From Cordia subcordata (taxonomy: Eukaryota > Streptophyta > Magnoliopsida > Boraginales > Cordiaceae), in contig JAPTOF010000014.1 in assembly GCA_028554755.1 (NCBI GenBank), positions 4,526,001 to 4,590,000 of the forward strand: DNA of 64,000 nt. The letters run 5' to 3'. Of this stretch, positions 12,757 through 24,779 are shown piece by piece. The notes under the pieces are model-generated. The model ran no database searches, had not been told where the DNA came from, and was given only the letters and a program-made list of their open reading frames with translations. Position 1 is the first letter of the stretch. The number at the start of each line of letters is the position of its first letter. The translations under genes were made by a program, and so were the position numbers.

Positions 12757-12768
12757 GCTCTGATACCA
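12757..12768 (-). other. Retrotransposon primer-binding site (initiator tRNA-Met type)
   Basis: On the minus strand the 12 bases TGGTATCAGAGC match the complement of the 3' end of plant initiator tRNA-Met, the usual first-strand primer of gypsy and many copia elements. The LTR should lie immediately to the right, from about 12770. Confidence 0.8.
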
Positions 12769-12769
12769 A

Positions 12770-14330
12770 CTCTATCACGCCCTAATCTCCTTACGTGACA
12801 TGTCGCGAGCCTAAGGGGTATAACCCTCAAACTTGTCAGGCGCACTACTAACATTCATAATAATTAGAGCTACAAAAACTGTAAATTAACAAAAAAATCT
12901 CCAAAGAATTCATACATTCAATCCACAAAACAAATAACTCTAAAAGTAACATCTAAAAGTCAAGATCATGCTACTCAAACTTGTTACAATTGTTCTAGGT
13001 CATACTCACAGCCCTCTAATTAAACTAAGATATGGAAATAAGAGAAATAAAACCACAAGTTCAATAATACGGTCTGTCACGTCATAGATTCAATATTCTA
13101 CCCAAGCTATATATCATTCGTTCTTAAGTACAAAGAAAGCATGTGAAATACAAACAAAGTCAGTGAACAAGAGCTCAGTAAGAAAACTCAACTGACAACA
13201 AATATTCAATTGATAGATGCGATAAACAGGAACTCTGAACAAAACTAATAGGAAAAAGACTCAAAACCACAATATGCCTAAGAGAAGGCCATTATTCATG
13301 AAACATCAAAGGTCTAATAAAAAGACCTTCTGTAGTCATAATCTATGATTTTAAAAAAGAATTAACATAATACACTTTTTAAATCGAAATGTTGTGGCTA
13401 CATTTAACCTGTGCAGTTAGGGTTCAGAGTAAATATGGGGCTTCTTTACACAAAAGCAATAATAGAATTCACGAGTGCAACACAGTAACAGAATATATGT
13501 CATGGTACAATATCAGTATTTGTACCTTTAGATGTTCACAACATATGCAAATCATGAAAATATAACCATAAGCTTAAACACAAGAGGTGTTTTAAGAAGG
13601 TCAAACTGAATGACTAAAAAAAGGAAAAAGAATACTACTATTGCTATTACTGATACAAGTTTGAAGAATAGAAGATGGGTAAGGACGCGGAAAAGGTGAG
13701 GCCATATAGTTAGCCCATAAGGGTAAGGTTAGCGAAGGAAGTAGTTCTTGGACAAATAGCTTGGGGCCACTTAATGGACCAACTCACCTTACTTGTAGAC
13801 TAGCTACGGAGCTAAGTCATGTTCTATTAATTTGGTGGTTGAATCAAAATTTCCCTTATGTAACTCGGGAATGTGAAACTTTCCCTTTTGAGGAAAGCCT
13901 TAGCCATTAATTATTAAATAGTAGTGAGACCTTAGTATGGAGTTGCATTAGAAGGCGCGGGCCACAAGTCACATATAAGCCACTGGGTGAGCTTTGTATA
14001 GTGGGGGTGCATCGGACCGCTAACGAATAATAGGTGTTCCCATCCTAGGGAGGTTTTGGTGGTCTCATATCATTTAAAATCATTTTGAAAACTATTCCTA
14101 CAAGGAAAGGGCAAAAACAATTCTTAATACCTAAGCGAATAGTGATGGGTTAAACTACTCGTACTACTGGTACTATTACTACTACTACTAAATTCACGGA
14201 TGTTTGAGTCTAGCTTTCATTTTGACATACTTGAGATAATGGAGACTTTTCGTCATCAGACCTTTTAAAAAGTTTATGACACTGCACTGATAATTAATAG
14301 AAGCCTGTGTATTAAAAAGAGACATCAACA
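12770..14330 (-). mobile_element. Probable LTR and adjoining non-coding DNA of the gypsy-like element
   Basis: The segment abuts the minus-strand primer-binding site on the side where a 5' LTR must be. Its edge sequence (CTATCACGCCC, plus strand) resembles the ends of plant gypsy LTRs. No second LTR or target duplication was found, so the right boundary is only inferred from where the inverted gag copy begins. No reading frame of note. Confidence 0.45.
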
Positions 14331-14344
14331 AAATCATGAAAATA

Positions 14345-14760
14345 AGAAAAGAGGTTAGGCGAGTGGTTCACATGATAGGGATAAGCAATGAGGAAATAGC
14401 TCAAAATGACCTGCGATAGCGACATCTAGAAATGTTGGATCTGATCAACGTGGCACATGTAGGAGGAGGCATCTAGTAGGCCAGTGTTGGTGAAAAAGTG
14501 AAGCATGTCTATGTTGAGGCTCTACTGATCATCATATTTGGGATTGTTGATTGGTTCAGAAGAAATTGCAGAATGGAAATAATCAGGATAATTAGGCCAA
14601 CCATGGCAGAGTTGAGCCACAATTGGGTAGACGAGACAGACGTGATGATCGTGGTTTGTAAAACTATACTAGACTTTATGCTATTACTCAAGGAGATACT
14701 AGAGTTGACGAGGATGTGGTGGTAGGCTAGTAGTTGTTATAGGTGGTATTAGAGTAGGTT
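14345..14760 (+). mobile_element. Inverted partial copy of the gypsy-like gag zinc-knuckle region
   Basis: This plus-strand block is homologous to the minus-strand block at about 11075-11460. The open segment 14498-14725 reads RRNCRMEI, IRPTMAEL, DFMLLLKEILELTRMWW, against RRNRRMEI, IRPTMTKL, DFMLLLRKMLKLMRKWW in the left copy. In a neighbouring frame it gives the CCHC-like gag tail and YAITQGD. Similarity ends just after the shared GTGGTGGTA at about 14715-14740. No gag start or pol is attached. Confidence 0.7.
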
Positions 14761-17387
14761 CTAAGCGGATTCTATGTCACCTATGGGTCTTGAATTGTGG
14801 TTCTATTCTATTTGTGTTTGGGTTGCAATGAGGACGTTGCGTCCTTAAGGGGAGAGTCTATAACACTCTCCCACATTAATTCTTTGTGAGATTTGTTACA
14901 CTTTATAATTGCTTAGGTTCACTACTACTATCATCACAGCTTAAGTATTTTGGCCTTGTTGATTAGACTCAATATGATGTCAGACCAGTAATTGGGTTTG
15001 ATTCATTACCATCACAATGATCTAGCATATATTCTGAAATGAAGAAGTCATAACATAAAAATGAAAAAGAAAAAAAAAAGAAAGAAAAATATTTGCAAGC
15101 TACTGTAGAATGGAAACGGTTAAGAGATCAACGACTAAATCAGTCGGTTCCATCTTACAATTGATTTAAAACGTTTTCTTAAAAATAATTGTTGAATAAT
15201 AATTATTAAAAAGTTTTCAAATAAAAAGTATAATTATTGAGAACAAACATGAAAACTTGATACTAATGAAATAAACTTTTCATCGCGAACTACAATAATG
15301 TCAATCACTCGTATTTCTACAATGATTCAAATTATTGCCAAGCTTTTTCACCAAACAATAATCCTAGAGAAAGAATCTATTATTGGGAAAAAAAAAGGTG
15401 CCAACCATGTCACATGATTGTGAGATATAGTTTTGGCAGGAAGGGACTGTGAATGAGAGATTCTTCCGAAAGAGTTTATTTATTTATTAATTTTTTTTAA
15501 GTTAGGGTGTTGTAAGTTATATTAGAGTTGAGACTTATTTTTATAGGAGGACATCAATTAAGGAAAAACCTTCTAAACAAGTGCGTTTTTTAGAATTTAA
15601 ACTTATATTTACCTCCTTATGAGGATGAAACTACTATCATCTCAATTAATAACTTGTTGATTTAAAGAAGTGTCTTTAAAGTAAATTATTCCTGGCTCCT
15701 TGAGTACTATATAAAGTCAATATGACTTGGAACTTTTTACTAACCACATGGTATAATTAATTTAGCAAAAAAATCAAACGATATAATCCACATTCTAGAT
15801 TTTGCATATATATTTAGAAAAGACCACCAAGCAATATTACTTGTTCAATATTTGGACTAATAACTAGTAACTCCTGAAAAAACATTTATTATTTTATTAG
15901 ATGAGAAAAAGTATCTTATTAAAAACAAATCTTAAAATAAAGTTCTTGACAAAGTCATCGTTTATCAAAGAATCACAGGTTCCATGCTAAACCAAATAGT
16001 TCAGTCTTCCAAAATAATATAATGGATCAGCTCCATGATATGCTTAACAATTGGAAAACCTTGGTGGGTGTCTAGCCCATAAATTAGTGAGCATGATATC
16101 ATAATATTATATAGATGCTTAATACAACAGTCCTGAGTTGCTCATATTATTTTATTATAAATATATTTACAATTTACACCCATTAAGTTTCATGTAAGTA
16201 ATAAGTCTATCCGTAATTTAGTGATGCAAAATGCAAAGGATCTTAAAATTTTCTTTGTGGACCTAGATTCTATATGAATAAATTTGATTTTACTTATTCT
16301 GAAAAGAAAAAGGCTAAGAGATTATAGAAAAAGATCCTTTATTCTTATTTTAAGATCACAAGTGAATCTATGTGTCTTTTGTATTTAGAGTTTGTTCTTT
16401 AAAAATAATAAAAAAGTGATCTACTAGAATCGGCTGTAATATTATTGCTATATTTGTGTATACGGATGCACACGCACAAAAACTAAAGCTAAAATTCATT
16501 ATTCCAATTTTTCCTCCAAAAATTCTTGTTTCATCATCATATCATGGCATATTTTGTCTATCCAATATGACATATTTTGCTGTATTTATTATGACATGCA
16601 TAATTTTTTTTTCTTTGGCTCCTCATACCTATATGCAAAAAAGAATGAAATTTAAAGTACAATTTCTAATATTACTAATTTAAAGTAGAATTTTTAATGT
16701 TAATATTATTAATATTTCGACTATATTATAACATTGTACGTATAATTTTAACCGTATTACATAAATAATTTAAAATACAATTTTTAATATTATTAATTAT
16801 ATACATTTTAATAATATCAAACTAACATCGAATTCTATGAATGAATCAGGTCACACACCGATATATTACTATTCTATCTGCCCATTTATTTGTACAATTG
16901 TACCTTTGTTCCTTTAAATATAGTATGATGGTATTGCATGCTTCACACCGTATAGTTTGCATGACGCCTTGAAACATCTTGGTGCTCAAAATATCACATT
17001 CGCTTCTCAACTCGTGCGATATTTTTCATTTGGGGAGAAATCACGAATAATTGAGGAGCATTTTTATGGGACGGGATGAGAAATTAGAAATATAATGGCA
17101 TAATAGACATTTGCGATTTCCACACCAATGAATGACAAAAACGGCTCTTTCTTTTTTTATTTTTTATTTTTATTTTTACCAAACACCCAAGTCATCTGAA
17201 GCTTTAGTTTTAACGTTTGTACAACAAAAGTTACATAAACTGACAAGTTTTAACTTTTCTTGTTTTCTTGCAGCCTCAGCAACTACTTTGACTTTAGTCT
17301 AAAACGGCTACAACGGCAAAAAATCAAAGGGGTACGATGTGCTTATGTTTGCATAATTTCTTATCTTAGTTGAAGTGGCAAAGACTC
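14761..17387. other. Non-coding AT-rich region; no supported gene
   Basis: Contains a stretch resembling the end of an LTR (about 14820-14870) and otherwise AT-rich DNA with short chance reading frames. No conserved domain, repeat array or RNA gene could be supported. Confidence 0.45.
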
Positions 17388-17390
17388 TTA

Positions 17391-17483
17391 GAGGGTGTTT
17401 GGCTTTGCTTATTTGTTGCTTATAAACACCCAAAGAGTAAAAAGTTTGTGTCTAGATGCTTATAAGCAAAGCCAAACACCCTC
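17391..17483. mobile_element. 93-bp hairpin MITE with TTA target duplication
   Basis: The left arm (17391-17411, GAGGGTGTTTGGCTTTGCTTA) is a perfect 21-base inverted match of the right arm (17463-17483). TTA flanks both sides (17388-17390 and 17484-17486), the PIF/Harbinger signature. The loop is only 51 bases. The element has no coding capacity and could fold into a long stem. Confidence 0.88.
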
Positions 17484-17714
17484 TTACTGTATTTGTGTTA
17501 TACTTTTGGCTTTATGAGCTTATTGGTTATTTGCTTATGTTAGTAGCTTAAATGTGTTTGTTTTTGTTCAAGTCAACGTTATGCATACATGGTAGTAAAA
17601 AATTGGTCAGAATCATTTCTGCAGTTGAAGGATTTGCTTAGTGCTAACCGTGGATGATAAAAGCGTATTAGAGAGCTAAGAAGACACTTGAAGTTTGAAC
17701 CTTCTTGGAATACT

Positions 17715-17948
17715 ATTTTTTTTTTTGGGTCAAAATTAGAATACTTTGTAAGATAATGTGGGTTCGTGCTTTGAGTCGTGGTGGTTGGGGTTGGGGGGTG
17801 TGTGGATCTGTGATAGTATGCCCATATCGTTTCATTATAATCTGCATTTCTTTTAACCAGCCCCCAGGCCCGACCCAAGCCGCCCCATGGAATTTGAACC
17901 AAGGACATCACTGGGGAAGTAGCCACTTGAGCTACTCCCTCATCCCAT
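17715..17948 (-). mobile_element. tRNA-derived SINE-like element
   Basis: Read on the minus strand, a head starting GGGATGAGGGAG carries a box A-like TAGCTCAAGTGG (plus 17923-17934). About 22 bases further on is a box B-like GGTTCAAATTCC (plus 17889-17900), the internal RNA polymerase III promoter arrangement of tRNA. A tRNA-unrelated body follows, then an A tract (plus-strand T run, about 17716-17726). It does not fold as an intact tRNA. A clean target duplication was not found, so the exact ends are uncertain. Confidence 0.65.
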
Positions 17949-17999
17949 TATTATCACTTGCTAATTGACAAAGATTTTGCTCATGACGATAGGTGCAAA

Positions 18000-18696
18000 T
18001 CCTACTCTGGGTGTGCATATATAGTGATGTCTTCTTTCAAGTTCTATCAATTAGACTATGGTGGGATGAGGGATGTGGATTAGTCAGAAGCATAAAATTC
18101 TTAGGAAAATAAGGATGGAAAAGAAAAAGAGTATATAAAATTCTTAGTAAAATGAGGATGGAAAAGAAAACAGAACACAAGATTTTACGTGGTTTAGCAA
18201 TGGTATGTCTACGCACAGAAGCAAGTGAGTTCTTCTATGCAACAAAATGAAATTACTGACCATTCGTCTCTCACATTCAATCAATAGCTTAGAGACCCCC
18301 TTCTATTAAATAACTAATGAAGAATGCAACAATCTATCCAATATGTCCTGTCTGATAAAATATGATTCACAATCCTGATACCTCCCTCCAGAATATGAGG
18401 ATATGGCGGGTCTTCCGCATTTTGTATTTGGTATGTGAATCATGTTTCTTGTTGGAGAAATTTTATTAAACTCAGCTTGATTCAGAAGAAAATCTGTGTC
18501 AAAATGTCTAGGAAATGCGGAGCTGAGCTAAGTAGAAGATTGGTCAAATAGAAACCAATGTTTTGGACTGTTGGCAAGCTGTAGTAGTCTGCTTCAACAA
18601 TGATAACTTCCGTTTCATCACATTCTGGTACAAGCATAGTCAATAGTAGCAGTTCTGGTCAGTGAAATTAACATTCTGCTTCAGTTCATTTTGCTT
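18000..18696. other. Upstream region of the first ankyrin-PGG gene, with a short tandem duplication
   Basis: Holds a direct duplication at about 18096-18172, in which a unit of about 42 bases containing AAATTCTTAG and GGATGGAAAAGAAAA occurs twice. The remainder is the presumed promoter and 5' leader. A stop in frame at 18637 limits the upstream extension of the coding frame. Confidence 0.5.
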
Positions 18697-21600
18697 ATGC
18701 TTAAATTAGAAAGAGAACTAATAACTAATGCCAAGAAAAATGGGGGCAAAATCTTAGCAGGGAAAGATTTAAATCATTACCTGCCACTGTACAAAGCTGC
18801 CATCAAGGGTGATTGGGACAGCGCCAGAATTTTCCTTGACCTTAATCCTGATGCAATCACGGCTTACATCACAAAAATCTTGGAGACTGTTCTTCACATA
18901 GCAGTTGGGAGACGAGAGGCAATAAATTTTGTAAATAAGCTGGTTGAATTGATACCAGCAAAGGCATTGTCTGTAACAAACAAATTTTCTGAGACTTCCC
19001 TCCATTATGCTGCCAAATATGGGAATGTCGAAGCAGCGAAGTTGTTAGTGTCACGAGATCCGGGCTTAGCTCATGTCTGGAGTGACACAAAGCTATTACC
19101 TCTTCATTTGGCCGCTCTATTTGGTCACAAGGAGATGATATTATACTTACTGACTTTTACTGGGGAGAATGTGGAGCCCAATCCTTATGCAGATCAACCT
19201 GGTCTTACTCTCATCAATGCTGTCATTTACTCTGGATTCTATGGTGAGTAACAATCTTTACTTGATTGACTGACCGATGGAGCACACAAAGTGACAATTT
19301 TTAACAGATATTCAATCATTTAATGTATGTTTCTTAGTTATAAGATGTAAGAGGCATTTGTTTTTCTTGCCATGCTGCAAAATGCAAATAAAGTCCTGCT
19401 GATCTTTTAAATCAGGCTAACATAGTTTAATGTTTTCAGATGTGGCTTTGATTCTCCTAAGGCGCAACCCTAAGTTGGCTACAACTATATCACGTGGTAA
19501 CAATACTCCACTGAGTATTATATGTGGAAGGCCATCTGCCTTCCCCAGTGGGGCACGCTTAACTTTTTGGCAGCGGTTCATCTACTATTGTCAGTTCCAC
19601 AAATTTCTTTTGCAGTCCATCACATATTGCCTTTGGTCCATTCATTTCAATTTGCTGCTGCATTATGCAGTATGCTTATGAAAACTGAAGACATAGTTCA
19701 TCTCTATGAAATGATGCACAACTTGCACCTTAAATATAAGTCCAAATTAATTGTTCAATGAACTGATTACTTAAAGATTTTCTATTAAATTCTTTCAATC
19801 TTTTACAACTAAGTCGTGGTTATGAGATGGCTATGGATACTTACACTTGATCTTGGACTTAAGTGTTAAACTTATGAACAATTCTTCATGTTTGGAGATG
19901 GCAAAGAAGCATATATAGAAGAAGAAATGGGAAGCAATCTTAAACTTTTTGAACACAGTAGTAATAGTCACTGCCGGAATAATCTGAATTGTTTGGACCA
20001 CGGCAGTATTTATTTATTTATTTTTCCTTTTAATAGGCTCCTACATCTAAAAGCTATTGAATTTCTGCATTCTCTTTTTAATGGTTGCTTTTCATTTTCT
20101 CATTTGCTTTGTCCATGTCTTAAGCACTTCAAGACTGTTCTACTTTTCCAAGGAAAAGCAAGTGCTAGTTATACTGAAGTATGGAATGCATATATATTTC
20201 ACTTTGAAGGGGTTCCAGTGAATATGGAGGACATACCTAGCCGCTCTAGTAGGCAAGATATTGAAAATGTTTCGGAGCAAAATATCTGCAGCCAGCTTGC
20301 TATTTCAATTTTCAGAAAGGAACATTTTGTGTCGGGTATGTCAATTATGATTTATAAGACTCTTGTGCACGCATGTCAAAGCTCAAGTGTGAAGTTTCTC
20401 TAAAAGTTAGTGGTCCCATTTAACTCCCCCATCTCCCCAACAGAACAGGAAAAAGAATAGTTCCCATGGGAAAATAGCTAGAGATGAGGTAATGTATCCC
20501 CTCCAAAAGCCCAAAGAGGAAAAGGACATAACTGTCTGAGTCTGTTACGAGATTCACAAAATTAAGTCAATGTTTGATCTGGATCATTAGCTTGTTTTAG
20601 AATTTGTTCCAGTGTTTACATAGGACCGTTATGTTTTCTAAATGTCCATTTCAGATTCCAGATTTTTATTAGAAATATATGCAATAAAATGCAGCAAGCG
20701 AAGCTTTAAGGAACAGGAAAAATGCTCCACTGGTTGTAGTATTAGCATTTTTTGCGGCAGAAGAGTTTTTGAGTGATATCTACCAGTTTATAATTGTTTA
20801 AGCATGTATAGTGCTTGCATAATTTACAGGATTTTTACTCTGCTAAACTTTTCTAAAGGCATGAGTAGTGGTCCGCTAGGCATCAAATCTTTATACTTTA
20901 TATTAATTGGAATAGCTAGTATTGGTTTCAACATTCTTGGTCTTACCATGCAGCATGCCAGAAAGTGCACACAAAATTTTGGAAGGTGATTGCACTAATA
21001 GGTAGGTTGTGCCAAATATTCTCATTTAACAAACTAATATCACATGAAGTTAATATCATAAATGAGTTAATATCATACATGAGTTCTCTTCTGTCGCAGT
21101 ACCATATTTCAAGCATATAATTGAAACTAAATTGACACATCATCAAGCCATCAAACTTGTGAAATCACTGTGTGTTGAAGTTGCAAATGTGGAAAACCTG
21201 AAGTCTGCGTTTATATATAAGCCTGCCATCATCTTGGGAGCTACTCTTGGGATCGATGAGGTTGTGGAAGAAATTCTTGAATCGTTCCCAAGTGCAATTT
21301 GGTCTTTAGACAGGGAGCATCGGGATTTATTTCAACTGGCAGTTATAAACCGATGTGAAACTATTTTCAGTCTCTTATATGAAATGGATTATCATACACA
21401 TTTGGTGATGCAAAATACTGACAAGTATGATAACAATATCTTGCACTTGGCTGGAAAGTTAGCACCACCACACCGACTTAATCTTGTCAATGGTGCAGCT
21501 TTGCAGATGCAGCGTGAGTTACAATGGTACAAGGTAATAAGTTGCTTGTTTTGGTCTTTATAACATAAGAAAGCCTGAGTTTCATATGAGATAAGTTACC

Positions 21601-22274
21601 CTGTTGATTTAGAAGTTCAACTGTGAATGATCCCTATTGTTTAACTTAAAGTTTACACGCAGGAAGTGGAGAAGTTTGTTCAGCCCAGTTATAAATCAAA
21701 GAAAAACTCTGACGGCAAAACACCTGCAATGGTATTTACTGAGGAACACAAAAATTTGATTGCAGATGGAGAGCAATGGTTGAAAGACACTGCAAATTCA
21801 TGCACAATTGTTGCTGCCCTGATCGCTACAGTTGTGTTTGCTGCCGCTATAACTGTACCAGGTGGTAGCAATGGGGACAGTGGATTTCCAATCTTTCATA
21901 AGAAGACGTCTTTTATAATCTTTGGCGTTTCAAATGCTATCTCTTTGTTTGCTTCCACAGCTTCCTTGTTGATGTTCTTGTCTATTCTCAGTTCACGCTG
22001 TGCTGAAGCAGATTTTCTCTACTCCTTGCCAAATAAACTTATAATAGGTCTTGTTCAACTGTTTCTTTCCATAACATCAATGATGATAGCCTTCGTCGCT
22101 GCAATGTACATTGTTTTTGGCCAAGAGAGGTCCTGGATAATTATCCCAGTGACTATGTTAGCCTGTCTTCCTGTGACTTTGTTTGTGTCCTTGCAATATC
22201 CTCTTCTTAAAGATATGATCAAATCAACATATGGCCCTGGCATCTTTGGCAAGCAGAGCAAATATCCCTTCTGA
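18697..22274 (+). CDS. Ankyrin repeat protein with C-terminal PGG membrane domain (copy 1)
   Basis: Six coding exons, with phases checked by hand: 18697-19243, 19440-19589, 20210-20335, 20954-21001, 21100-21533, 21663-22274. They total 1917 bases, or 638 residues. The first ATG after an in-frame stop was chosen. Exon 1 holds about four ankyrin repeats (HYLPLYKAAIKGDW, ETSLHYAAKYGNVEAAKLLV, LLPLHLAALFGHKEMILYLL). Exon 5 holds further repeats ending NNILHLAGKLAPPHRLNLV. Exon 6 holds the PGG domain (about residues 475-600) with DTANSCTIVAALIATVVFAA, VPGG and four predicted membrane helices. The family includes ITN1 and ACD6 relatives, plasma-membrane or ER proteins in stress and defence signalling; the function here is inferred. 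The N-terminus is shorter than in its paralogue. No premature stop. Confidence 0.88.
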
Positions 22275-24779
22275 TAGTTTAGGGACAGATGCTGTCAAAC
22301 ACAATGATTTGTGCAACACTATCATGTTGCATTCTGATTGTTGATTATCTTCTTTTACTTTGACAATTCTTTCTGTATTTGGATATTTCTGTGCTCTGCA
22401 TGTAAGATACAAAAGTGAAGGACGCAAGAAGCTGTTACTCTTCTTGGTCCCTCTGTCTTAGCAGCATCTTGCATATCATACTGGGTTCAGTTTCACTTTT
22501 GAAGCAGTAGTGAGTGGATTCTTTTTATGGAGAAAATTGGAGAGCAGATCGTTTGATGGGATGTACTTTCTGAGCTTTGGGTAAGATCTATTCTCTCAAG
22601 TCTCCAGTCTCCTTAAATCTATCTTTTACAGCTGCCTGTTCAGATTTGCTTGTGGGTAGAGATGGAAGTGACAAAGAAACCCATTTAACTCAGGGTTGTT
22701 CACAGCCACTGGAGATGTGAATTTGAAGTAAATAAATATAGGAATAAGTGGTTGAGAAGTTTTGAAGACTTTGATTTGTTGCTTCCCCAAAGTTACAATA
22801 CTGCATAGGAATTATTATGCTTTCAAAAACTTTTGGTTTCTGGTGACTAATGATGGCAAGGGGATTGGATTTTATCTTGGGAAGACTTGCTGAAAGATTA
22901 CTTTAGAAGCTCTGTGCTAAAGCTGGGTGCATGGAGCCACAGATTGAAGAAATAACCCAGATCAAAATTTCATGGTCCAGTGCAAGGAGTTAGGATCCTT
23001 CTAGTTCTTGTGAACCGAGATCTCATAATGTAATAACTTTACGGGTAGATCCATTTCTCTAATGCCGGAGGTCAAGCAAAATAGGTCTTGATACAGCTCG
23101 TTGAGCAATCTTTTATCTCAGAGATCTTCTCTTTTAGAAAATTAACTGATTTTCTCATGTATTAATATGTGCAGCAGACTGACAATTGAGAGCTGGAGCA
23201 GGAGCAGGAGCAGGAGCAGGTTTTTCTTGGGAAGCAACTTGGATGATCTCTGTGCATGAGTAGCTGCTTGGCACTCAGCCCTGAGAATGGGGTGTAGATC
23301 TATGTCCTGGAAAGTAGCTTCATCAACCAACTGGGATACATTTTGCTCTCAAGTGCTGATAACCTGTAAAAATGGAGAAGGCATCATCATCTATAGGTGA
23401 TTCATGTATGGATGTGCAAAAAGACTCATGGTACTTCACTACTTCGTTTGCAACTTAAGAGAGCGATTGACACATGATGCTCATAAGTCGTAAGGTGTTT
23501 GATTAGCTGGAAGCTAACAGCAATTGACATGCAAGCTGATGCAATGAGTTTTGGACTTTGGAGGACAACAATGGAGAGCATGTGAAGGCGCACAGTCCAC
23601 GACTTCCTTATCTTGTCAAGTCTTCATGAAATAACTAACGATGAAAAGAAAAGAAAAGATAAGGAATTAAAACCCTTCTGGAGATCAAGACATGCTTCGA
23701 AATGGATAAAACTTTTGCCTGGATGGGTTTCGTTGACAATGTAAACTTTATACTACACTGGATACGAACATTTTTTCATAAAAGATCTGTTAGAATACCT
23801 TATAATCTTCCAGTGAGATATATACAATGGATGGACAAAGCAATACATAAAGAACATCTTAAGAATTTTGATAGGCTTAAGTTTTTAATACATTTGAAAT
23901 AGCTGCAGGTTGAATAAACCTTAACCACGGCTGAGCTAATATAGTATCTATGCAGTCTTCACTGGCCTAAACATGTAAAGAATATGTCTATTTACCTCAA
24001 TTTTTGTATAATGTGTGTATTTTTAATGTGATATATAGTGCTATAGTGCATGGACAAGATAACCCAAGAAGAATACCTCAACAATTTTCATAGACTCACA
24101 TCCATGGTTCTGAAAATGGTTGCCCATACCAACCACTGAGGCAGCAGTTTCAATGCTTTATGAGGGAAACATATCTGTAGGTTATTTATTTGAGTAGGGT
24201 AAGCATTTTTCTCCCTGACAAAGTCTATAGATAAAGGTATCCCCTGTATAATATGGCCATACAATGAGTTCTAGTGTCAATTACTGAAAGAGGATTACAT
24301 TAAAACTAGAATGATATTACCATGCATTATCGGTGAAGAAAGTTTTTCACTCGTGGAGAGATCCTCTTTATTGATTGGAAGACATGATAATCATTTTCCT
24401 GCTTGTTGGTTTTCATTCGGAAATTTCTGTGCATTAATATCTCGTCTAGAACTACAAATCTCAATAGAAAAATAAAACAACGAACACCACGCAAAATTAA
24501 TACTCAAGACAGTCATTGTTTACTGAAAGCACTGTCAACAGTCGTGATAAGGAAGCAGAAATGAAAATGTCTTGTGATGACAAACAACAAATTATCACTT
24601 CATATGAAAAAATGGAAAAATTCGCCGGCAACACACTTTATCTAAGCCAAATACAGATGTTGTGTACTCACACTGTAACCATTTTTCCTTGCAATTAAAG
24701 CAAGTACACAATCTTGCATTTGTTGAGCCGTGTGTTGAGCCGCGACATACTATATGTTAGCACAGACTGGTCAATTGAT
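22275..24779. other. Convergent intergenic region between the two ankyrin-PGG genes
   Basis: Should contain both 3' untranslated regions. It includes a small GGAGCA hexanucleotide repeat (23195-23220). A 66-codon open stretch at 23702-23902 shows no family resemblance and is not called. Confidence 0.55.
23195..23220. repeat. GGAGCA hexanucleotide repeat, about four units
   Basis: Four consecutive GGAGCA units plus GG lie in the non-coding space between the convergent ankyrin-PGG genes. Confidence 0.85.

Larger units (their letters stand above)
11075..12768 (-). mobile_element. Ty3/gypsy-like retrotransposon fragment: primer-binding site and gag
   Basis: Read on the minus strand, a primer-binding site matching the 3' end of plant initiator tRNA-Met (TGGTATCAGAGC, 12768-12757) is followed by a leader and a gag start at 12622 (MAGYSNNQVDNVQLV). 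A central gag segment (11723-11493) includes ITIEEYGLKFNELAHFAPKM. A zinc-knuckle segment (about 11420-11100) has HRLRDC and a basic tail in mixed frames. Frameshifts and stops separate the parts, and protease, reverse transcriptase and integrase are absent: the fragment stops at about 11075, next to the RPA-like pseudogene. It is therefore a truncated, dead element. Confidence 0.8.

Noticed and set aside
17889..17934. Possible tRNA gene (box A and box B present)
   Set aside because: The sequence between and around the boxes does not form a tRNA cloverleaf, and the body continues into a SINE-like tail.
23702..23902. 66-codon open frame between the ankyrin genes
   Set aside because: No resemblance to a known family, no splice context, and only chance length in AT-rich DNA.
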